Positions 28,372-36,904 of a DNA stretch of 64,000 nucleotides are shown piece after piece. How positions within the stretch are numbered: the first letter of the stretch is position 1; each line of letters opens with the position of its first letter. The stretch lies in contig NZ_JABAIA010000001.1 of assembly GCF_012641275.1 (NCBI RefSeq), forward strand, positions 1,240,001 to 1,304,000, given 5' to 3'. The notes beneath the pieces were generated by a model that worked only from the letters and a program-made list of their open reading frames with translations, did not search any database and was not told the DNA's origin. This stretch comes from Chitinophaga varians. GTDB taxonomy: Bacteria > Bacteroidota > Bacteroidia > Chitinophagales > Chitinophagaceae. The position numbers and the translations under genes are program-made.

Positions 28372-29553
28372 ATGGAAAACAAGATCATCAATCTGGGTAT
28401 TTTCGGTTTCGGCGTAGTAGGCCAGGGTCTGTACGAGGTATTGAACAGGACCAAAGGTATTAATGCACGTATCAAAAAAATCTGTATTAAAGACCCCAAC
28501 AAATCAAGACCTATCGACAGTAGCTATTTTACAACGGATAAAAATGAAATCCTTGAAGATCCTACTATCGACGTAGTGGTGGAACTGATCAACGATACGG
28601 AAGCCGCTTTCGATATCGTCAGCACCGCCCTGCGCAACGGCAAAGCTGTTGTCAGCGCCAGCAAACGCATGATCGCGGAAAACCTGCCGGCACTGTACGA
28701 ACTGCAATCCGCCAACAAAGTGCCTTTCCTTTATGAAGCTTCCAGCTGCGCCTCTATTCCCATCATCCGCAACCTGGAAGAATACTACGATAACGACCTG
28801 CTCAACGCAGTGGAAGGTATCTGTAACGGCTCTACGAATTATATCCTCACCAAAATATTTGAGGAAAACCTCAGCTTTGAAACCGCCCTTCAACAGGCGC
28901 AGGACTTGGGCTTCGCCGAAACAGACCCCACCCTCGATATCGAAGGCTACGATCCGAAATTCAAACTCGTGATCCTGCTCCTCCACGCATTCGGCACCTT
29001 CGTGAAACCCGAAGAAGTGTACAACTTCGGTATTCACCACCTCAACGATTTCGATATCCAGTTTGCCAAACAACGCAACTGTACCGTTAAACTGATAGCG
29101 CAATGCCGCCGCCAGAACGGAAGCGTGTTCGCCTACGTACTGCCCCACCTCGTAAAAGAGCATAACCTGCTGTACGACGTGTACAACGAATACAACGGCA
29201 TCCTCCTCGAGAGCGCCTTCACCGATAAACAGTTCTTCGTAGGCAAAGGAGCCGGCGGTACCGCCACCGGCAGCGCTGTCCTCTCAGACATCTCCGCCCT
29301 GCTTTACAATTACCGTTATGAATACAAAAAAATCAAACAAAACAACCAGCCCAATTTCACCAACGATGTGAAACTGAAAGTGTACCTGCGCTACAAAACA
29401 CCCGATCAGGTAGACCTGGCCGAGTTCTTCAATATCTCTGAAAAATATGAATCACCAGAGTGGAGATACGTGGTAGGCACTATCAACCTGCAGAAACTGA
29501 AAGAAGCAGGCTGGCTGAAAAAGAAAGACGTTAACCTGTTGGTCCTCGAATAA
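28372..29553 (+). CDS. hom: Homoserine dehydrogenase
   Basis: Reduces aspartate semialdehyde to homoserine, the branch point to methionine and threonine. The 393 residues hold an N-terminal Rossmann fold (LGIFGFGVVGQGLYEVL, GxGxxG at residues 11-16), the catalytic region with EGICNGSTNYILT and GFAETDPTLDIEGYDPKFKL (substrate-binding and proton-relay Asp/Glu/Lys), and a short C-terminal domain. It is not fused to aspartate kinase. It is the second gene of the SAM-regulated unit and ends before a terminator. Confidence 0.95.
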   Translation: MENKIINLGIFGFGVVGQGLYEVLNRTKGINARIKKICIKDPNKSRPIDSSYFTTDKNEILEDPTIDVVVELINDTEAAFDIVSTALRNGKAVVSASKRMIAENLPALYELQSANKVPFLYEASSCASIPIIRNLEEYYDNDLLNAVEGICNGSTNYILTKIFEENLSFETALQQAQDLGFAETDPTLDIEGYDPKFKLVILLLHAFGTFVKPEEVYNFGIHHLNDFDIQFAKQRNCTVKLIAQCRRQNGSVFAYVLPHLVKEHNLLYDVYNEYNGILLESAFTDKQFFVGKGAGGTATGSAVLSDISALLYNYRYEYKKIKQNNQPNFTNDVKLKVYLRYKTPDQVDLAEFFNISEKYESPEWRYVVGTINLQKLKEAGWLKKKDVNLLVLE

Positions 29554-29589
29554 AACATTGGTGCCGAAGGCACAACCAACCACATATAC

Positions 29590-29620
29590 AGGCCGGTCCG
29601 TTTGGACCGGCCTAATTTAT
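29590..29620 (+). terminator. Terminator of metB-hom
   Basis: Perfect 10-base stem AGGCCGGTCC (29590-29599) with GGACCGGCCT (29604-29613), GTTT loop, T-rich tail. Confidence 0.85.
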
Positions 29621-29634
29621 TTTGGCGCCACGCG

Positions 29635-29926
29635 TCCCAGGGCTGAAGCCCTGGGCTACGTTTTGTTCTTCAATTTCTTTCTGATGAAAGAAGCCTTTCT
29701 CTCAGGTGTGAACTACATATATGCTAATCTGTTGTTCAATTGTCTTCTGATGAAAGAAGCCTTTCTCTGGTGTGAACTACATATATGCTAATCTGTTGTT
29801 CAATTGTCTTCTGATGAAAGAACTCCTTTCTCTGGTGTGAGCTACGTTTGGATTATAAAATGTTACTCAATTCTCTTCCAATTAAGGACCTGAAACTAAT
29901 CGTCACCCAGGGCTTCAGTCCTGGGA
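29635..29926. repeat. Inverted-repeat-bounded element with internal tandem repeats
   Basis: Both ends carry a 20-base self-palindrome, CCCAGGGCTGAAGCCCTGGG at 29636-29655 and CCCAGGGCTTCAGTCCTGGG at 29906-29925. They lie in opposite orientation, so about 26 bases at each end form terminal inverted repeats with a few mismatches. Inside are nearly three units of about 65 bases; the anchor CTGATGAAAG recurs at 29681, 29747 and 29811. There is no transposase. The right end supplies the last codons and stop of maf. The stretch 29554-29914 holds no convincing gene. Confidence 0.75.
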
Positions 29927-30487
29927 AGCCAGCACTTCCGCCACTTTGCTCACAGGCAGTCCCATTACATTATAAAAACAGCCGTGGATGCTATCGATGC
30001 CTACGGCTCCGATCCATTCCTGGATAGCGTATGCGCCGGCCTTATCGTATGGCTTGAAGTTATCCACGTAGTAGGTTACCTGTTCTGTGGTGAGCGGCTT
30101 AAAATGTACGGTGGTTGTTTGGGAGAACGCTTTTTCAGTGCCGTTGCGGCGGATCACTACGCCGGTGATGACCCGGTGTTCGCGGCCGCTGAGGGCTGTC
30201 AGGATACGGATGGCGTCATCGCGGTCTTTGGGCTTGCCGATGATGGTATCGTCCAGCACCACGACGGTATCTGCTGCTATGATGATTTCTTCCGGTTTGC
30301 ACAGCGTCATGACGGCAGCGGCTTTTTGTTGTGCGATATGCACGGGAATCTGTTCGATTTCCAGTCCGGGAGGATATGTTTCTGCTGTTTCCACTACTCT
30401 CACTTCGAAAGGAATGCCCGCCTGTTCCAACAATTGTTTTCTGCGGGGCGACTGGGAGGCCAGCACTACGGGAGCACCTTTGTACAT
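29915..30487 (-). CDS. maf: Maf-family nucleoside triphosphate pyrophosphatase
   Basis: A 190-residue house-cleaning enzyme that hydrolyses non-canonical or excess nucleoside triphosphates such as dTTP/UTP or modified forms. Family motifs are VLASQSPRRKQLLEQAG at the start, AADTVVVLDDTIIGKP near residue 70, and the late EWIGAVGIDSIHGCFYNVMGLP. The last five residues and the TGA stop lie inside the palindromic repeat at 29906-29925, so this C-terminus was probably set by the repeat. The UbiA-type gene lies 25 bases upstream on the same strand. Confidence 0.93.
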   Translation of the reverse strand: MYKGAPVVLASQSPRRKQLLEQAGIPFEVRVVETAETYPPGLEIEQIPVHIAQQKAAAVMTLCKPEEIIIAADTVVVLDDTIIGKPKDRDDAIRILTALSGREHRVITGVVIRRNGTEKAFSQTTTVHFKPLTTEQVTYYVDNFKPYDKAGAYAIQEWIGAVGIDSIHGCFYNVMGLPVSKVAEVLASQD

Positions 30488-30512
30488 TTTGATATTTTGA
30501 TATTGGGTTGTG

Positions 30513-31454
30513 CTATAGATAGCATTTAAAAAATACCATTGATAAGATCCCGGTCAGCATGACCCATTTTACGACGGAGCTGACACGGTGATAATGTTCC
30601 GGCAGGTGTGCTTTTTTGAGCAACGTATAGGCATATACGCAGGGCACCTGTACCAGCAGCACCAGGTAGGCGATAGCGATATACCAGCCCAGCAGCCACA
30701 CCCTTACCTCCACGGCTATGATGGTCACCTGCAGGGCCAGCAGCAGCATATTGCACAGCCTTTTGGCCGGCAGCACGCCCCAGAGGATGGGAATGGTACG
30801 GCAACCGTCTTTGCTGTCACCGATCATGTCTTCCAGGTCTTTCACGATTTCGCGCACCATGGAGATGATGAAGGCGAACAGCGCATATACGCCGATGATC
30901 TGTATCAGTTTACGGCCGGTGGGCGACAGGATCGCTTCAAAGCTTTCGTAGATCTGTTTCTCGTAGAAGCCCACCACTGATACCGACAGGGCGGTCAACA
31001 GGGAGATGATCACGTTACCGATCAATACCTGGCGTTTGAAGGAGGTGGAATAAAACCAGAGCAGCAGGGAGCAGATCACCTGGGTGAAGCCCAGGTAAAT
31101 CTGGCCCGTTTTCCAGGCCACGATAAAACCGAGCGACACGCCGGCCATATTAAATATGGTATGCCAGGCCATGGCCCATCGGCGGCTGATGATTTTGTCC
31201 AGCACCATTTTGTCCGGTTTATTGACAATATCGATGTTGATATCAAAATAATCGTTGATAATATAACCCGCAGCCGCAATGAGCACTGTGGAGAAACTGA
31301 GCAACACGAACTGCGCCACCGAGAGGGAGGGCTCTTCGCCGCTGCTGTGCAATACCGGTGCTACCACGCAATACTGCAACAGGAACTGGGTAAGGGCAAT
31401 ATAAATGAGGTTGGGATATCTCACCAGCTTAAAAAACGCAGCCCAGAGCTTCAT
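30513..31454 (-). CDS. UbiA-family prenyltransferase
   Basis: Integral-membrane enzyme that attaches an isoprenoid chain to an acceptor. Nine or so hydrophobic segments are visible. The two metal-diphosphate motifs are NDYFDINIDIVNKPDK (near residue 68) and DLEDMIGDSKDGCRTIP (near 205). I use ATG 31454; the frame also has an ATG at 31481 that would overlap the phosphatase gene by 14 bases. Bacteroidota members of this branch are often labelled geranylgeranylglycerol-phosphate geranylgeranyltransferase-like, but the acceptor cannot be told from sequence. It follows the kdsC-like gene and precedes maf, all on one strand. Confidence 0.88.
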   Translation of the reverse strand: MKLWAAFFKLVRYPNLIYIALTQFLLQYCVVAPVLHSSGEEPSLSVAQFVLLSFSTVLIAAAGYIINDYFDINIDIVNKPDKMVLDKIISRRWAMAWHTIFNMAGVSLGFIVAWKTGQIYLGFTQVICSLLLWFYSTSFKRQVLIGNVIISLLTALSVSVVGFYEKQIYESFEAILSPTGRKLIQIIGVYALFAFIISMVREIVKDLEDMIGDSKDGCRTIPILWGVLPAKRLCNMLLLALQVTIIAVEVRVWLLGWYIAIAYLVLLVQVPCVYAYTLLKKAHLPEHYHRVSSVVKWVMLTGILSMVFFKCYL

Positions 31455-31467
31455 AGTGTACTGTTTA

Positions 31468-31989
31468 TTATTTCGATGCAATGCCTTCGTCCATCAGCCA
31501 GTGATTGTTGAGCTTCAGAACTTTTTCTATTACTTCCCGCACACAGCCTTGTCCGCCTGCTACCGGGGATATATACCGGGAGATGCTTTTGATCTCGCTG
31601 GCCGCGTCAGCAGGACAGGTAGGCAGGGCTACCAGTTGCATCACCTGATAGTCAGGGATGTCGTCGCCCATGTACAGGATCTCTTCCCAGGTGAGGTCAT
31701 GTTCAAACACATAATCCTGGAGTTTCTCTTTTTTATCGATTATACCGGTATAGATATCAGTAATACCCAGGCCTTGCAGCCTGCTGACCACACTCTCCGA
31801 TTTTCCGCCGGAGATGATGACCACCCGGTACCCCTTTTTTACAGCCAGTTGTAAGGCGTAACCGTCTTTGATGTTCATTTTGCGTGACATTTCCCCGCCG
31901 GGCAATAACTGCAGTGTGCCATCCGTCAGTACCCCGTCCACATCCAGCACGAAAGTGGTGATAGGCTTGAATAAAGCTAGTACGTTCAT
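31468..31989 (-). CDS. kdsC: HAD-family phosphatase, KdsC-like
   Basis: A 173-residue HAD phosphatase without a cap domain, probably removing phosphate from 3-deoxy-D-manno-octulosonate 8-phosphate in lipopolysaccharide core synthesis. The nucleophile motif is FVLDVDGVLTDG near residue 14, motif II is IISGGKSES, and the late acidic motif is YMGDDIPDYQVM. I choose ATG 31989; a start at 32016 would read into the heptamer repeat region. No kdsA or kdsB adjoins it, so the substrate is inferred from the family. The glycine-rich C-terminal segment VAGGQGCVREVIE is typical of KdsC. Confidence 0.87.
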   Translation of the reverse strand: MNVLALFKPITTFVLDVDGVLTDGTLQLLPGGEMSRKMNIKDGYALQLAVKKGYRVVIISGGKSESVVSRLQGLGITDIYTGIIDKKEKLQDYVFEHDLTWEEILYMGDDIPDYQVMQLVALPTCPADAASEIKSISRYISPVAGGQGCVREVIEKVLKLNNHWLMDEGIASK

Positions 31990-32004
31990 CCAACAAATGT
32001 AATT

Positions 32005-32136
32005 ACGAATTACCAATTAAGAATTACGAATTTAGGAAGCGTTGAAAATATATTTCATTATTTTATTATAGAACCGGGGCTGTATAGCAGCCAAAATTCG
32101 TAATTCGTAATTCGTAATTCGTAATTCGTAATTCGT
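32005..32136. repeat. Facing heptamer repeat arrays (ACGAATT / AATTCGT)
   Basis: Four period-7 units at 32005-32032 (ACGAATT, two degenerate units, ACGAATT) face six perfect AATTCGT units at 32095-32136, the reverse complement, across a 62-base spacer. The arrays can pair into one long hairpin. They fill the gap between the kdsC-like gene and the DUF2520 gene and abut its stop codon. Confidence 0.85.
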
Positions 32137-32138
32137 AA

Positions 32139-32903
32139 TTATTTATGATGTAACTGGTAGATGGCTTCACTCATCACATCGTATACCCGTTTCAGGTGCT
32201 CATTGCCGGCCAGCAGGGTACGGTGCAGCGCCATGGTGGTCTCGTCGTTACGGAGCGCCGGACCGGTTTGCACCGTTTCGGGAGCATGTTTCTCCAGCCG
32301 GTCGAATGTCTCCTTAATAATAGGTTGCAGCAGGGTGAAATCCAGCTGTTCCCGGTCACAATAGGCCTTCGCTTCAGCAAAGAGATGGTTGGTGAAGTTA
32401 TTGCACAGTACTGCGGTGAAGTGGTATTTCAGGCGCTGTTCCGAGTCGGCGATGGTGATACGGGAAGCGATGCTGCCGGCAATGGCCTGCAGGCGTTTCA
32501 GCACATCATCATTGCCCGCTTCCAGCATAATGGGTATAGGCGGATAGTTTTTGAGCTCTTTACGGATGGACTGCAGCGGGTACAGCACGCCGGTATTGAC
32601 CGATATCCGGGAGATAGCGCTCAGGGGCACGGCGCCCGCAGTATGGGCCACGATCCGCTTGCCCAGGCGCAGCTGGTCATTCAGCTCCGGGATGGCCGCA
32701 TCACTGACCGCCAGCAGATAAACGTCTGCCTCCATATTAATATCCATCAGGTCAGTGGTGAAAGTGGAGTTCAGCATCTCCGAAAGCTCCCTGGCATGTT
32801 CGGGGTTACGGCCTACCACCTGCTTGACCTGGTGGCCATGCAGTTTTAACAACTGTCCGAAACAATGGGCCACATTTCCGGTACCAATGATTACAATATC
32901 CAT
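32139..32903 (-). CDS. Rossmann-fold/DUF2520 oxidoreductase-like protein
   Basis: A 254-residue protein with an N-terminal NAD(P)-binding Rossmann fold (MDIVIIGTGNVAHCFGQLL, GxGxxA at residues 7-12; YLLAVSDAAIPEL near 64; VAHTAGAVPLSAI near 86) and a helical C-terminal DUF2520 domain (residues about 125-254, with LCNNFTNHLFAEA). It resembles pyrroline-5-carboxylate or ketopantoate reductase-like enzymes, but the substrate is unknown. Both ends of the gene are flanked by heptamer repeats. Confidence 0.83.
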   Translation of the reverse strand: MDIVIIGTGNVAHCFGQLLKLHGHQVKQVVGRNPEHARELSEMLNSTFTTDLMDINMEADVYLLAVSDAAIPELNDQLRLGKRIVAHTAGAVPLSAISRISVNTGVLYPLQSIRKELKNYPPIPIMLEAGNDDVLKRLQAIAGSIASRITIADSEQRLKYHFTAVLCNNFTNHLFAEAKAYCDREQLDFTLLQPIIKETFDRLEKHAPETVQTGPALRNDETTMALHRTLLAGNEHLKRVYDVMSEAIYQLHHK

Positions 32904-32910
32904 AAACTAA

Positions 32911-32957
32911 AAATACGAATCCAATTACGATTTACGCATGACGGATTACGAATTAAG
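32911..32957. repeat. Degenerate period-7 repeat upstream of the DUF2520 gene
   Basis: Variants of the ATTACGA heptamer recur at seven-base steps (ACGAATC, CAATTAC, GATTTAC and so on to GAATTAA). It lies in the 333-base gap 32904-33236 before topA. The rest of that gap is very AT-rich and probably holds the topA promoter, but I see no consensus match. Confidence 0.5.
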
Positions 32958-33236
32958 ATGTTCTTTAATGGTTTATTATTAATTATTCGTTTAAACAAAT
33001 TAATATTATTTATTATATAGAAAAGTTTAAATAACCAGATGACTAATACCATCATAGGGATAGCACCCCTTCATTGATAATTCATGGTCTGGAATTCATC
33101 ATCGATAGGGGGTAATTCGTACTTTTACCAAGGGGCCTTATTTTTTAATTTGAAGGTACTTTTATATAATTGCAAACCCTATTAGTATTTATTTTACGAT
33201 TTTTTACGTATTTAGCAGCATATTAAAGAAGCATAC

Positions 33237-35591
33237 ATGGCAAAAAATTTAGTTATAGTAGAGTCCCCGGCAAAGGCCAAGACCATTGAAAAAATTCTGG
33301 GCAAGGACTTTGAAGTCAAATCCTGCTTCGGGCACATCCGTGACCTGGAGAAGGACGACATGGGGATAGACATCGAAAATAACTTCAGGCCTAAATATGT
33401 AATACCGGAAGATAAAGAAAAGGTGGTAAAAGACCTCAAGAAGCTGGCAAAGGAAACCGATGAGGTTTGGCTGGCAACGGATGAGGACCGTGAAGGGGAA
33501 GCCATTTCATGGCATTTGTGCGAGGTACTGGGCCTCGATCCGAAAGAAACCAAACGTATCGTATTCCACGAAATCACCAAACCGGCCATCGAAAACGCCG
33601 TACAGCACCCGCGCAAGCTGGACATGGACCGCGTAAACGCGCAGCAGGCCCGCCGTATCCTGGACAGGATCGTGGGTTTTGAGCTTTCTCCCGTGTTATG
33701 GCGTAAAATGAGCATGCGTAACTCCCTTTCTGCCGGTCGTGTGCAGTCTGTAGCGGTACGCCTCATCGTGGAAAGAGAACGTGAAATCAACGGTTTTACC
33801 GCCGTTAGCACCTTTAAGGTAGAGGCATGGTTCACCGGCAAAGACATCAACGGTAAAAACATCTCCTTTAAGGCCGAAGGCCCTAATAAATTTAAAACAG
33901 CGGAAGATGCGGAGAAATTCCTCAAAGAATGTGTGGCTGCTGTCTATTCCGTTAAAGATATACAGGTAAAACCCGGCAAAAAATCACCTGCCGCTCCTTT
34001 CACCACTTCCACCCTGCAACAGGAAGCCAGCCGCAAACTGGGGTACAGCGTGTCTAAAACCATGCTGCTGGCCCAGAAGCTGTATGAAAGCGGTTTTATT
34101 ACCTACATGCGTACTGACTCCGTGAATCTCTCTGATACAGCGGTAGCGGAAATTGAAAAAGCGATCAAAACCAGCTTTGGCGACCGCTATCACCAGTTCC
34201 GCAAATTCAAAAACAAAAACGAATCCGCCCAGGAAGCGCACGAAGCGATCCGCCCCACCTACATGGAAAACCCCACCGTAGACGACAGCGATACCCGCAA
34301 ACTGTACGAACTGATCTGGAAACGGACCATCGCCAGCCAGATGGCTGACGCTGAACTGGAAAAAACCATCGCTAAAATCAATATCTCCACCAACAAGGAA
34401 GAACTGACCGCCAGCGGTGAAGTATTGAAATTTGACGGCTTCCTGAAAGTATACATGGAAAGCCACGATGATGAAGATATCAACGAAGACGAAGCACAGG
34501 AAGGGTCACTGCCGCCACTGGCCGTGAAACAAACGCTGGACCTCAGGGAAATGAAGGCCACCGAAAGATTCTCCCGCCCTGCGCCCCGCTATACGGAGGC
34601 CAGCCTCGTAAAAAAACTGGAAGAACTGGGCATCGGCCGCCCGTCTACCTACGCCCCTACCATTACCACCATCCAGAAAAGAGGATATGTGGAAAAAAGG
34701 GACAAGGAAGGCATTAAAAGAGAATTCCGCATTCTGGTGCTCAAAGCTGACAAAATCAGCCAGCAGACAGAAAGCGAAAACACCGGCGCCGAAAAATCCA
34801 AACTGTTCCCGACAGACCTCGGCATGATCGTGACCGATTTCCTCAACCAGTACTTCAATTCCGTGATGGACTACGGTTTCACCGCTAAAATTGAAGAAGA
34901 GTTCGACGAAATCGCCAACGGCAAAAAGGTGTGGAACAAAATGCTGAAAGAGTTTTACAGCCCTTTCCATAAAGATGTGGAAAACACGCTGGAAAACGCT
35001 GAACGCGTAAAAGGAGAACGCCAGCTGGGCGTAGAAGAATCTACCGGCAAGCCCATTGTGGCCCGCATGGGACGCTATGGCCCGATGATCCAGATCGGTA
35101 AGGTGGAAGACGAGGAAAAACCCCGCTTCGCCAAACTGAAAGCCACCCAGAGCATCGAAACCATTTCCCTGGAAGAAGCCATGGAACTGTTCCGGCTGCC
35201 CCGCAACCTCGGACAGTTTGAAGATTCAGACGTGATCATCAACATCGGCCGCTTCGGTCCGTACGCACAGCACGACAAGAAGTTCTACTCCCTCAAAAAG
35301 GAAATGGACCCGTACACCGTGGAACTGGACGAAGTAGCTCCCCTCATCGTGGAAAAAAGAGCTGCCAAAGACGAACGGACCATCAAAATATTTGAGAAGG
35401 AAAAAATCCAGATACTGAAAGGTCCTTATGGCCCCTATATCAAACAGGGCCTGAAGAACTACAAGATACCGAAAGAGAAAATTGACACCGCTGCGGACCT
35501 GACCGTGGAAGAAGCCAAAGCCATCATCGAAGATGCCAAAGCCAATCCGCCCAAGAAAAAAGCGCCGCCGCGGAAGAAGAAAGCTGAATAA
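33237..35591 (+). CDS. topA: DNA topoisomerase I (type IA)
   Basis: Relaxes negative supercoils through a 5'-phosphotyrosine intermediate. The 784 residues begin with a TOPRIM domain (LVIVESPAKAKTIEKILG; acidic DEDREGE near residue 82). The catalytic tyrosine is in ESGFITYMRTDSVNLS (near residue 290). The C-terminal third has three topoisomerase C-terminal repeats with the GRYGP / GRFGPYAQ / GPYGPYI pattern instead of classical Cys4 zinc fingers, then a Lys-rich tail (PPKKKAPPRKKKAE) likely to bind nucleic acid. The transglutaminase-like gene follows 29 bases downstream. Confidence 0.97.
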   Translation: MAKNLVIVESPAKAKTIEKILGKDFEVKSCFGHIRDLEKDDMGIDIENNFRPKYVIPEDKEKVVKDLKKLAKETDEVWLATDEDREGEAISWHLCEVLGLDPKETKRIVFHEITKPAIENAVQHPRKLDMDRVNAQQARRILDRIVGFELSPVLWRKMSMRNSLSAGRVQSVAVRLIVEREREINGFTAVSTFKVEAWFTGKDINGKNISFKAEGPNKFKTAEDAEKFLKECVAAVYSVKDIQVKPGKKSPAAPFTTSTLQQEASRKLGYSVSKTMLLAQKLYESGFITYMRTDSVNLSDTAVAEIEKAIKTSFGDRYHQFRKFKNKNESAQEAHEAIRPTYMENPTVDDSDTRKLYELIWKRTIASQMADAELEKTIAKINISTNKEELTASGEVLKFDGFLKVYMESHDDEDINEDEAQEGSLPPLAVKQTLDLREMKATERFSRPAPRYTEASLVKKLEELGIGRPSTYAPTITTIQKRGYVEKRDKEGIKREFRILVLKADKISQQTESENTGAEKSKLFPTDLGMIVTDFLNQYFNSVMDYGFTAKIEEEFDEIANGKKVWNKMLKEFYSPFHKDVENTLENAERVKGERQLGVEESTGKPIVARMGRYGPMIQIGKVEDEEKPRFAKLKATQSIETISLEEAMELFRLPRNLGQFEDSDVIINIGRFGPYAQHDKKFYSLKKEMDPYTVELDEVAPLIVEKRAAKDERTIKIFEKEKIQILKGPYGPYIKQGLKNYKIPKEKIDTAADLTVEEAKAIIEDAKANPPKKKAPPRKKKAE

Positions 35592-35620
35592 CCCGTAACC
35601 CGGGCATATTACCATTGCGT

Positions 35621-36493
35621 ATGCACGAAAACAAGGAAATAAATGCATTGTTCCACCTGTTGGATGATCCGGACCAGGAAGTATTCGACACCGTTGCCAG
35701 CAAAATTCTGCTGTACGGCAAGGATATCATTCCCAACCTGGAGAATTTATGGGAGAATACCGTGGACGAGTCCATACAGGAAAGGATAGAACTGCTGATC
35801 CACCGGGTCCATTACCAGGACCTGCAGGCGGCCTTGCGTGCATGGAGCTTGTCGGAACTGCAGGACCTGATGCAGGGCGCCATCCTGGTGGCCCGCTACC
35901 AGTTCCCCGACCTGGTGCCTTCACAGGTGCTCAACGAAATAGAACGCATCAAACGCAATATTTGGCTGGAGCTGAATAACTACCTGACACCACTGGAGAA
36001 GATCAATGTGCTCAACAGCATGATCTATAATTACTTCGGACTCAAAGGGGAAGAAGTGTCCTATCAGCGGAAAAACCAGTTTTTCATCAACCAGGTGATA
36101 GAATCCAAAAAAGGCAATCCTCTTACCAACGGCATTATCTATCAAAGCCTGTGTGCTATGCTGGACCTGCCGGTATATGCGGTCAATATCCCCCGGCAGT
36201 TCATACTGGCGTATTTTGATACGTTCATCGATTTTGATGAACCCGTAGAACCGAACGACCAGCGCATCCTGTTCTTCATCGATCCCATTCAGGGCCAGAT
36301 CTATACCCAACAGGACGTAGATACTTATCTGAAAAGGGTTTCCGTACCATCTGTGCCATCTTATTTCAAACCACAGTCCAACAAACGCATTATCCAGTTC
36401 CTGCTGGAAGAATTGGCGAAATGTTTCCGGGACGATAAAGATGCCTACCGTCAGGATGAATTAAGCAACCTGGCGTCTCTGCTTGAAGAATAA
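35621..36493 (+). CDS. Transglutaminase-like (SirB1-type) protein
   Basis: A 290-residue protein starting at ATG 35621; a TTG two codons earlier is less likely. The N-terminal 100 residues are helical, and a core resembling the SirB1/transglutaminase-like domain follows (LNSMIYNYFGLKGEEVSYQ near 140, then GNPLTNGIIYQSLCAMLDLPVYAVNIP near 165-190). The CAMLDLPVYAVNIPRQFIL segment has the position of the family's conserved core. The catalytic triad is uncertain, and many SirB1 proteins lack enzymatic activity. It is cotranscribed with topA and ends before a bidirectional terminator. Confidence 0.8.
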   Translation: MHENKEINALFHLLDDPDQEVFDTVASKILLYGKDIIPNLENLWENTVDESIQERIELLIHRVHYQDLQAALRAWSLSELQDLMQGAILVARYQFPDLVPSQVLNEIERIKRNIWLELNNYLTPLEKINVLNSMIYNYFGLKGEEVSYQRKNQFFINQVIESKKGNPLTNGIIYQSLCAMLDLPVYAVNIPRQFILAYFDTFIDFDEPVEPNDQRILFFIDPIQGQIYTQQDVDTYLKRVSVPSVPSYFKPQSNKRIIQFLLEELAKCFRDDKDAYRQDELSNLASLLEE

Positions 36494-36515
36494 AAACGTA
36501 TGATCATAACCAAAT

Positions 36516-36547
36516 AAAAAAGCCGATCGCATGCGATCGGCTTTTTT
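36516..36547. terminator. Bidirectional terminator
   Basis: Fully palindromic 32-base hairpin, arms 36516-36531 and 36532-36547, with six A at one end and six T at the other. It ends both the topA unit on plus and the small lipoprotein gene on minus. Confidence 0.93.
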
Positions 36548-36586
36548 ATTCTTGCAAGAATTGATATTATTAGCAATAATATTCGC

Positions 36587-36817
36587 TTACTTAGCAGGAG
36601 TTGCAGCAGCAGCAGAATCAGCAACCGGAGCTTTAGCAGCAGAGTCAGCAGCAGGAGCTACAGCAGCAGCAGCAGAATCAGTTACAGCAGGAGCTACAGG
36701 AGCAGCGTTCATTGTGTCTACAGTAGTAGCAGTAGAGTCAGCAGCAGGAGTGCTACCACCGTTACAAGCTACGAAGAACATACCAGCTGCGATTGCAAAT
36801 ACAAATACTTTTTTCAT
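36587..36817 (-). CDS. Small Ala-rich lipoprotein
   Basis: A 76-residue protein with a lipobox (AAGMFFVAC, Cys18) and a mature part made almost only of Ala, Asp, Ser, Thr, Val and Pro, with repeated ADSAA-type units. It has no aromatic residues after the signal and is predicted to be disordered. It has a near-perfect promoter and a strong terminator, so it is a monocistronic and perhaps highly expressed gene, like small abundant lipoproteins elsewhere. The opposite strand also reads open for 109 codons, but that frame has no signal or promoter. Function unknown. Confidence 0.82.
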   Translation of the reverse strand: MKKVFVFAIAAGMFFVACNGGSTPAADSTATTVDTMNAAPVAPAVTDSAAAAVAPAADSAAKAPVADSAAAATPAK

Positions 36818-36849
36818 TTTCAGTTTGTTTTATTTTTTTAAAACCGCGG

Positions 36850-36879
36850 CAAAGGTATAGAATAATTTCAGAATACAAA
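36850..36879 (-). promoter_or_regulatory. Promoter of the Ala-rich lipoprotein gene
   Basis: On the minus strand TTTG (36879-36876), 18-base spacer, TACCTTTG (36857-36850), about 33 bases upstream of the start codon. Confidence 0.65.
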
Positions 36880-36904
36880 ATCAATTCATTTCCTTTTTTT
36901 ACGG

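Noticed and set aside
29558..29791. 77-codon frame on plus downstream of hom
   Set aside because: It runs through the hom terminator and the tandem repeat, whose units give it duplicated peptide; a repeat artefact.
29635..29926. Repeat region considered as a CRISPR array
   Set aside because: Units are adjacent, with no spacers of uniform length, and no cas genes are nearby.
32095..32136. Heptamer array considered as a replication-origin iteron
   Set aside because: No DnaA gene, no origin-type gene neighbourhood and no DnaA boxes around it.
36531..36860. 109-codon frame on plus opposite the Ala-rich lipoprotein
   Set aside because: The minus frame has a lipobox, promoter and terminator; the plus frame is its complement and starts inside the terminator.
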